A DNA stretch of 6,587 bases from contig JAEURM010000108.1 in NCBI GenBank assembly GCA_016789245.1, positions 1-6,587 on the forward strand. Reading direction: 5' to 3'. The stretch comes from Anaerolineales bacterium. GTDB lineage: Bacteria; Chloroflexota; Anaerolineae; Anaerolineales; UBA6663. Below, piece by piece: positions 1 to 4,626 of this stretch. A program made the position numbers and the translations under genes. Below the pieces are notes generated by a model, which was not told the DNA's origin, did not search any database, and worked only from the letters and a program-made list of their open reading frames with translations. How positions within the stretch are numbered: position 1 is the stretch's first letter; every line of letters begins with the position of its first letter.

Positions 1-515
1 CGGCCCGTGCGGTGGTTGAAGGTGCGCACCACCTCGCGTGTAAACTCAATGTGAGAGGCTTGGTCAACGCCCACCGGCACCACACTCGCTTTGTACAGCG
101 TAATATCCGCAGACATGAGCACCGGATAGCCCACCAAGCCATAGTTGATGTTGTGCGGTTGCTGGGCCACCTTTTCCTTGAAGGTGGGCAAGTCCGTCAG
201 CTTGCCGAGCGGCGTGAACATGCTCAGGATCGTGTGCAGTTCGGTCACCTCGGGCACGTGGCTTTGCACAAACACAATGCTTTCCTCCGGCCGAATACCC
301 GCCGCCAGCCAATCTAGCGCCATATCCGCCGTGTTCTGCCGTAAATCTTCACGCTCTTCCAGCGTGGTGAGGGCATGTAAATCTACAATGCAATACACAC
401 ATTCGTAATTATCTTGCAGGGCTACATAGTTTTTAATGGCCCCTAAATAATTACCCAAATGCTGGCGGCCCGTGGGGCGCGCGCCAGAAAATACACGGCC
501 TTGCTTGTTTGTCAT
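1..515 (-). CDS. trpS: Tryptophanyl-tRNA synthetase, N-terminal half (partial at left edge)
   Basis: This cytosolic class I aminoacyl-tRNA synthetase charges tRNA-Trp with tryptophan using ATP. The window shows the first 171 residues; the family is usually about 330 residues, so roughly half lies beyond the left edge. The class I 'HIGH' signature appears as PTGRQHLGN at residues 14-22 in the expected TrpRS context. It is followed by DLHALT (45-50), GYPVLMSADI (129-138) and VPVGVDQASHIEFTR (146-160), all typical of the Rossmann core that binds Trp-AMP. The KMSKS loop is off the window. The ATG at 515 is preceded by GGAGAT (525-530) at 9 nt spacing, which supports this start. The gene begins 52 nt after the stop of the 435-residue membrane protein, with its own candidate -10 element in that gap, so it may be transcribed independently. 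There is no room in the leader for a T-box or trp attenuator. The product call is very secure. Confidence 0.97.
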   Translation of the reverse strand, partial: MTNKQGRVFSGARPTGRQHLGNYLGAIKNYVALQDNYECVYCIVDLHALTTLEEREDLRQNTADMALDWLAAGIRPEESIVFVQSHVPEVTELHTILSMFTPLGKLTDLPTFKEKVAQQPHNINYGLVGYPVLMSADITLYKASVVPVGVDQASHIEFTREVVRTFNHRTG

Positions 516-546
516 GAATCCTAAATCTCCAAATTGGGATGGGCTG

Positions 547-552
547 ATTATA
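547..552 (-). promoter_or_regulatory. Candidate -10 element for trpS
   Basis: Read on the minus strand, the 52-nt gap before trpS contains a perfect TATAAT, 31 nt upstream of the ATG. This would give a leader of about 25 nt that includes the GGAGAT ribosome binding site. No good -35 box is seen at 17 nt: the hexamer at 570-575 does not match, and TTCAAC at 573-578 is at 20 nt and only half matched. The element is therefore plausible but could be chance. Confidence 0.4.
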
Positions 553-567
553 CTCGGCCTAATACCC

Positions 568-1875
568 TCACGGTTGAATGGAGGCCTCCACCCAAGCTCG
601 CGCTTGTGAGGGTGAAAGGCCTAGCCCCAACTGCAACCATTCTTCCACGGATTGTGCCGCGCCAATTTGCCGCAGAAGTTCCACATCCGCATTCGAGTAA
701 TGGGGCGGAAGCCATTGATTGACCAACGCCACCGTGTTGCGCAAAATATCGGGCCGCCGCCACGTGCCGGTGCGGAAATTCCACCACCGGTCAGCCGTCA
801 TTCGGTCTGAAACCGGAACAGATGTAACGGCCATCGTGTAAGCCTCATCCAAACCCAACTGCACGGCGCGGCGGGCCACTAGCGCGTATAAAAACGCGTT
901 GCCCACATCCGCGCCGCTCCGCTTGCCAAATGCAAACCGGTCTGCGGCGGCAAACAACACCTGCGTAGCCAAAGCCCGTTTGAGAAAGGTGCGGGCGGCT
1001 TCATCCGCCGGGTAGCCCACCTCATGCGGGGAAGGAATGAGCAGGGCATACGGAAAGCGCGTAAGATGTGGTGGAAGCAACGCAAACAACAATGGGTCAT
1101 CTGGCCTCAACGTGGGAATTTCCACCGAGAGCAAATAACGCCGGCCCAACTCCACTTTTAGGGGCTCTGCCGCTGGGCATTCCCACGCGCCGCACGTTTG
1201 CGCCAAAACGTTTTCCACGTATGCCAACAACTCGGCCGCAAACTCTGCATCAGCCGCGTAAAAACTTAGGGCCAAATACTGGCCCTGTAAATGCCGCTCT
1301 TCGCCCCAATAACTTTCCGGCGTGGGCACACGTTTCCATTCCGCTAGTTCAGTGCGGGCGTAAAACTGCGGCAGGGAAAACGTCAAAGTTGTGCCATCGG
1401 GCAAGCTAAAGGGGCGGGTAAATTCGGCTTGGGCTAAGTTAGGGTTGAGGAAGGTAACCGTTTGCAATTGTGGAGGCTGGGGCGCGGGCCGCAGGCCGGG
1501 CAAGGGAAGCCACGCGGGCAAATTATTGGCCGTACGCTCCAACCGTTGTTCCAGCCACACACGCTCCGTGGTAGTGGAAAGCTGAGCCAACAGGGCCGTA
1601 TCACCGGCTAGCTCGGCCGCCATCTCGCGCGTAATCGTTTGCCGTACGGCTAAGTGCGCGCTGAGTGTATCCCACGCTGAGATGAGCCACACCCCCGTTA
1701 GCACCCCCAACGCCGCGCAGATGAGCACGCCCCACTGTTTGAATGAAATGGGGGCCGGGGCCACTTTATGGTCTAACGGCGTATCAGGCGCAAAAAAGTC
1801 TTCGGCGCTGTCCCAGCCCAATACCCCATCGGCAATTGTCCATTCCAAAACATCGGCATCCGAGGTGTTGGTCAT
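568..1875 (-). CDS. Single-pass membrane protein with large extracytoplasmic domain, function unknown
   Basis: The product is a 435-residue protein. Residues 1-46 are acidic and probably cytoplasmic. One hydrophobic helix at about 47-68 (QWGVLICAALGVLTGVWLIS) anchors the protein, and the remaining ~365 residues should lie outside. The first part (70-120) is helical and charged. A Pro-rich linker at 120-137 leads to a beta-rich segment at 138-255 containing FYARTELAEWKRVP (171-184), YWGEERHLQGQYLALSFY (189-206), and a cysteine pair C228/C233. Residues 285-435 are mostly helical. The FY-R / W-R-P / YWGE spacing resembles extracytoplasmic domains I recall from Chloroflexota anchored proteins, sometimes paired with anti-sigma-like N-termini. 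That is memory, not a search result. No HExxH or other catalytic motif is visible. The ATG at 1875 is the first possible start, because an in-frame TAG lies 15 nt upstream, but it has no Shine-Dalgarno sequence. The gene follows a strong terminator, so it probably forms a separate transcription unit from the genes to its right. Confidence 0.85.
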   Translation of the reverse strand: MTNTSDADVLEWTIADGVLGWDSAEDFFAPDTPLDHKVAPAPISFKQWGVLICAALGVLTGVWLISAWDTLSAHLAVRQTITREMAAELAGDTALLAQLSTTTERVWLEQRLERTANNLPAWLPLPGLRPAPQPPQLQTVTFLNPNLAQAEFTRPFSLPDGTTLTFSLPQFYARTELAEWKRVPTPESYWGEERHLQGQYLALSFYAADAEFAAELLAYVENVLAQTCGAWECPAAEPLKVELGRRYLLSVEIPTLRPDDPLLFALLPPHLTRFPYALLIPSPHEVGYPADEAARTFLKRALATQVLFAAADRFAFGKRSGADVGNAFLYALVARRAVQLGLDEAYTMAVTSVPVSDRMTADRWWNFRTGTWRRPDILRNTVALVNQWLPPHYSNADVELLRQIGAAQSVEEWLQLGLGLSPSQARAWVEASIQP

Positions 1876-1895
1876 GATGAGTTGATGCTACCATG

Positions 1896-1934
1896 AATAA
1901 AACAAACCGCGCCGATTAATGTTCGGCGCGGTTT
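1896..1934 (-). terminator. Rho-independent terminator after the PH-like gene
   Basis: A perfect 12-bp stem (arms 1923-1934 and 1904-1915, AAACCGCGCCGA pairing with TCGGCGCGGTTT) closes a 7-nt loop. On the minus strand it is followed by GTTTTATT. The stem begins 7 nt after the TAA of the PH-like gene. The T-rich tract occurs only on the minus-strand side, so it acts in one direction and ends the four-gene operon. Its T-tract ends only 20 nt before the start codon of the next gene. Confidence 0.9.
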
Positions 1935-1941
1935 AGGTGAA

Positions 1942-2769
1942 TTAGGTTGGATGCCCATTGCCGTTGGCAGGTGGCTGAGGGGGCGGTGGTGATTCTGCGG
2001 GCGGCGCGGCAGAAGTGGCCGGTTTGGCCTCTTCACCCGGCGGTTGAGTAGGTTCTGCGGCTGGCTTCTCCTCAGCCGCTGGCTGGGCGGTGGGCTTTTC
2101 TTCCGCCGCCGGTAGGTTTTTGTACGGCATTGTTTTGGGCGGCTCGGGCGTGCCATCTTTATTGAGCCAAAACTTTTGGAACTCCGCGCTTTGCGCCCAA
2201 TAAAATCCTTGCGCCACGGCCACCGTCATCCGGCGAATTTGCGCTTCTTCGTCTTCCAGCGCTTTCTTGGCCGTTTGCTTCTTGGCAATTTCCTTCCAAT
2301 ACTTTTGAATCCGGTCTTTTACCCGTTCCGGGTCTTGAATGTTGTACATGGTGATGCGTGCCGCACCACTCTTGGCGCGTAAGGTCAAATCACCAATCGT
2401 CAAACCCCGGAGAAAACGTAGGGGCTTAAGAATCGTAATTAGGTTGTTGAGGATGCCCACCGTATTCACTTCAATCACGCCTTCCGCCGCATCTTGCAGA
2501 GACATTTCCGCTTGTTCCGGCAGATTGGGGGCCGGGATGATGCGTTCCACCGTGACGCGGCCATTGCCATTGTTTGCGGTGGGGTCCACCGTCATGTAGA
2601 TGAGGAAGTAACGGCCCCAACGCCAAAAAGTAGCCGCAACAATAACGGTAATGCCCAGTGCCAACCAGATAATATCGAAATAGCCTAAAACATTCGCAAT
2701 CCATAAGGCGGCTACGGCCAACAGTGAAACCACCCCCCAGAGAAAGAAATCTGGGCGGAGCAAAAGCAT
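1942..2769 (-). CDS. Membrane protein with bacterial PH-like (bPH2/DUF304-type) domain and Pro/Ala/Glu tail
   Basis: From the ATG at 2769 the product has 275 residues. Two hydrophobic helices form an N-terminal hairpin (about 8-28 and 31-48), after RPDFFLW. Residues 71-157 look like a bacterial PH domain: a 'RVTVERII' strand, a segment LQDAAEGVIEVNTVG in the place of the usual 'i.di..v' strand, then ILKPLRFLRGLTIGDLTLRA, and a closing 'ARITMYNIQDPERVKDRIQKY' helix typical of the family. A charged helix follows (158-182), then a Phe/Trp-rich stretch (188-203). The disordered tail (207-275) is rich in Pro, Ala, Glu and Lys, with a repeated AAEEKP motif. By the hairpin topology the PH domain should be cytoplasmic. 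The frame stays open upstream well into the preceding gene, with only TTG codons (2927, 2982) available there. The ATG at 2769 is the first standard start outside the overlap but has no clear Shine-Dalgarno. The gene is last in the operon, directly before the terminator. The PH assignment is by pattern and fairly likely; the molecular role is unknown. Confidence 0.75.
   Translation of the reverse strand: MLLLRPDFFLWGVVSLLAVAALWIANVLGYFDIIWLALGITVIVAATFWRWGRYFLIYMTVDPTANNGNGRVTVERIIPAPNLPEQAEMSLQDAAEGVIEVNTVGILNNLITILKPLRFLRGLTIGDLTLRAKSGAARITMYNIQDPERVKDRIQKYWKEIAKKQTAKKALEDEEAQIRRMTVAVAQGFYWAQSAEFQKFWLNKDGTPEPPKTMPYKNLPAAEEKPTAQPAAEEKPAAEPTQPPGEEAKPATSAAPPAESPPPPQPPANGNGHPT
2062..2109 (-). 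repeat. AAEEKP repeat in the tail of the PH-like protein
   Basis: Two copies of the hexapeptide AAEEKP (encoded at 2092-2109 and 2062-2079) recur with a 10-residue period in the low-complexity tail. The two DNA copies differ at four synonymous positions in 18 nt, so the peptide composition, rather than a recent DNA duplication, seems to be what is kept. Confidence 0.7.
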
Positions 2770-2824
2770 GAAAACGTAAGGCGTAACCGTAAACGGCTCT
2801 AAAACAACGGGTTGGGCAGACGGG

Positions 2825-3340
2825 TTAACTTTTGGATTTTTCCGGAGCCGAGACCCCCGCGCTCGGCTGGGAACCGGCCACTTTGCCCGCCTCGCGGAAC
2901 AACGTGGAGCGGATAAAGAACATGCCAAAGATGGTGAGCAAGCCCCAGATGCTGATGTTGAGCGGCGTAACGGCTTCGGCAATTAAGTTCCAGTACAAGA
3001 TGCTCCAGAACACAAAAATAAAAATCATCACCACGCCGTTATTGGCATCGCCGTTGCCCAAATATTCCAGTTGGTCTTGCCGGTATTTGCCCGGCGCCGC
3101 GGCGTTGCGGTAAAAGCTATAAAAGACGTAAGGCAAAAATAGGGCGGGCAAGGTGAAGATGATGGTGGGCTCGGTGATAACGGCAAACCAGGTGTATAGC
3201 TGAAGCCACATGAAGGCGGCAATACCCCACGTTACCAAACCAAAGAAAAACAGGAGCGCATAGTGGGCCATGCTACCCTCCACAAAAGTCTCCTCAAACA
3301 GGTTCTTTTTAGAAGTTGGGTTGGAAGAATTTTCGCTCAT
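2825..3340 (-). CDS. Small four-helix integral membrane protein, function unknown
   Basis: The product has 171 residues. A hydrophilic N-terminus (1-24, rich in Ser, Asn, Lys and Glu) precedes four likely transmembrane helices at about 27-47, 58-77, 102-120 and 128-145. A polar loop at 78-101 contains KYRQDQLEYLGNGDANNG. The C-terminus (146-171) is basic and Ser/Lys-rich and ends in KSKS. An even number of helices puts both ends on the same side, and the Arg and Lys near helices 2 and 4 suggest the cytoplasm. The start is firm: GGAGGT at 3347-3352 lies 6 nt before the ATG. The stop is 55 nt before the ATG of the PH-like gene, and the start is 41 nt after the stop of the LysM gene, consistent with one operon. 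I do not recognise the family. The context suggests a membrane subunit of whatever complex the LysM and SLT-like proteins belong to. Confidence 0.85.
   Translation of the reverse strand: MSENSSNPTSKKNLFEETFVEGSMAHYALLFFFGLVTWGIAAFMWLQLYTWFAVITEPTIIFTLPALFLPYVFYSFYRNAAAPGKYRQDQLEYLGNGDANNGVVMIFIFVFWSILYWNLIAEAVTPLNISIWGLLTIFGMFFIRSTLFREAGKVAGSQPSAGVSAPEKSKS
2846..2868 (-). other. Small GC-rich hairpin near the 3' end of the four-helix membrane gene
   Basis: A 7-bp inverted repeat (AGCCGAG at 2846-2852 and CTCGGCT at 2862-2868) with a 9-nt loop lies inside the last codons of the membrane gene, about 20 nt before its stop. No T-tract follows, so it is not a terminator. It might slow ribosomes or stabilise the transcript before the PH-like gene, or it may be chance in GC-rich coding sequence. 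Confidence 0.3.
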
Positions 3341-3358
3341 CTCACTACCTCCATCATA

Positions 3359-3371
3359 AACCCTAAGGGTT
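3359..3371. repeat. 13-nt palindrome between the LysM gene and the four-helix membrane gene
   Basis: AACCCTAAGGGTT is a perfect palindrome with a single central base. It lies in the 41-nt gap, 6 nt upstream of the Shine-Dalgarno sequence of the four-helix gene. With one central base it makes a poor hairpin unless the loop opens. It could be a protein-binding site or a minor mRNA structure; there is no T-tract to make it a terminator. Confidence 0.3.
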
Positions 3372-3381
3372 GGCTCGTAAC

Positions 3382-4590
3382 TTACGGTATCCGCAATTCC
3401 ATCCCAACTTGGATGAAATCTGGGTTGAAGCCCACCACATTTTGGTTGGCCGCAATTAAATCTTGGGGCGAAACGCCAAAGGTGCGTGCAATTTTGTACA
3501 GCGTATCGCCCGATTGCACCACATACGTGCCACTGGCCGGTTTGCTTTGGGCGCCATCCACGATACTGCCGGTGGTGGTGCTCACTTGGCCGGAGGGTGG
3601 CGTTAAATCCGCTTCCGTGGGCAGAGTGGGTTCAGCGGTGGTGCTGGGGAAGAGCGTGCCGGGTACGGTGTACGGGCCGCTGTTGAGTTGCCAAGCATCA
3701 ACTCCCAACAACTGGTTGATGACGATGGCTGGCAAACGGAAAGTCACACCACTTAAGCCAAATTCAGTAAAAGATTGAATCGAAACTTCCACATTATCTT
3801 GTTCGCGGATTTGCCGCGCTGGGCCATCAATCTTGTTGCCAATCGTAATGCGTAACCCACCTAACAAGGCACTGGCTTGGGTGGTATCAACTGGAATCAC
3901 AGAAAGCCACTGGGTAATGCTGGCCCAGCGTTTGCGGGCATAAGCTTCATACAAGCGTGAGTTACATTGATTGATTAAGGCATCCGCGGCGGTGCGGATT
4001 TCAGCGGCGCGGGCCACATCTTGATAATTGGCCTGCACCATTTGGTTGTAAAGCGGCTCACAGGTTTTGAGTTTGCTTTGGAGCCAAAGCGCCAGCAAAT
4101 CTCCGGAGTTTTGTTGCAGAGCGGTGCGTACTTGGTTTTGTACGTTTTGCAAACTCACGCCTAACGGCAAAGTTTGGCCGGCCGCATCTAAGCCGCGCCA
4201 CAACAATAGGCCACCCTCTGAAAGGGGCGAACTGCGGATGTAAGCGGAGGGCCGAGCGGTGGCTTGTGGCGCGGGTGTGCTGTTGCTGGGCGCTTGCGTG
4301 GCCACAATCACCACTGGTGTAATTACAACGGCTGAGCCACCGCCCGTGCTGAGAGGTTGACCATAGCCCAAGCCGCTGGCCACTTCGCCACCCACACGGC
4401 CCCAATAAGCAAAACTTTCGGTGCGGGCGGTGCGGGCGGTTTCACCCGCTAACCCGGCCAGCAAATCACCCAAACGGCTTTGGTTAAGTTGGGCGCTTGC
4501 CAGCAACAAAATAAAGGATGCAAAGCAGATTAGCCCAACGCCAACGATGGAACCGAGAAATTGGTCCACAGTTTTTTGGATTTGTTGCAT
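3382..4590 (-). CDS. Membrane-anchored LysM-domain protein
   Basis: The product has 402 residues. A single hydrophobic helix at about 13-33 (GSIVGVGLICFASFILLLAS) follows a short N-terminus and acts as a membrane anchor; no lipobox or obvious cleavage site is seen. A Ser/Thr/Pro/Gly-rich linker (80-118) leads to a mostly helical region (145-232), where C177 and C209 flank two helices and could form a disulfide. A beta-rich segment follows (243-310), then a second Pro/Thr-rich linker (311-353). A C-terminal LysM (355-402) begins with TYVVQSGDTLYKIARTFGVS and ends in VGMELRIP. LysM modules bind the N-acetylglucosamine of peptidoglycan, so the protein probably spans from the membrane to the wall. 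The start at 4590 has GAGGAG (4598-4603) 7 nt upstream. It begins 36 nt after the SLT-like gene, which implies joint transcription. The LysM and anchor are secure; the middle region is unassigned. Confidence 0.92.
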   Translation of the reverse strand: MQQIQKTVDQFLGSIVGVGLICFASFILLLASAQLNQSRLGDLLAGLAGETARTARTESFAYWGRVGGEVASGLGYGQPLSTGGGSAVVITPVVIVATQAPSNSTPAPQATARPSAYIRSSPLSEGGLLLWRGLDAAGQTLPLGVSLQNVQNQVRTALQQNSGDLLALWLQSKLKTCEPLYNQMVQANYQDVARAAEIRTAADALINQCNSRLYEAYARKRWASITQWLSVIPVDTTQASALLGGLRITIGNKIDGPARQIREQDNVEVSIQSFTEFGLSGVTFRLPAIVINQLLGVDAWQLNSGPYTVPGTLFPSTTAEPTLPTEADLTPPSGQVSTTTGSIVDGAQSKPASGTYVVQSGDTLYKIARTFGVSPQDLIAANQNVVGFNPDFIQVGMELRIP

Positions 4591-4626
4591 GTTGTTGCTC
4601 CTCTTGCGCCTAACGCGCGCTCAAAC

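Noticed and set aside
12..408. Two overlapping plus-strand open frames opposite trpS
   Set aside because: They lie wholly antisense to a clear synthetase sequence, have biased His/Arg-rich or Ser-rich composition and show no family motif.
516..567. T-box riboswitch or tryptophan attenuator before trpS
   Set aside because: The gap is only 52 nt, with no stem-loop, no T-box sequence and no run of Trp codons.
1872..2156. Minus-strand frame of 94 codons overlapping the tail of the PH-like gene
   Set aside because: It is an Arg/Pro/Ser-rich shift of the Pro/Ala/Glu tail and runs through the terminator, as expected for a frame shadow.
2820..2850. Programmed frameshift joining the four-helix and PH-like proteins as a firm call
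   Set aside because: The local sequence lacks a classic -1 slippery heptamer or the prfB-type +1 signal with an upstream Shine-Dalgarno. It is kept only as one explanation of the start ambiguity.
3263..3778. Plus-strand open frame of 171 codons across the LysM and four-helix genes
   Set aside because: It is antisense to two well-supported genes and their ribosome sites, and its translation shows no domain or membrane pattern.
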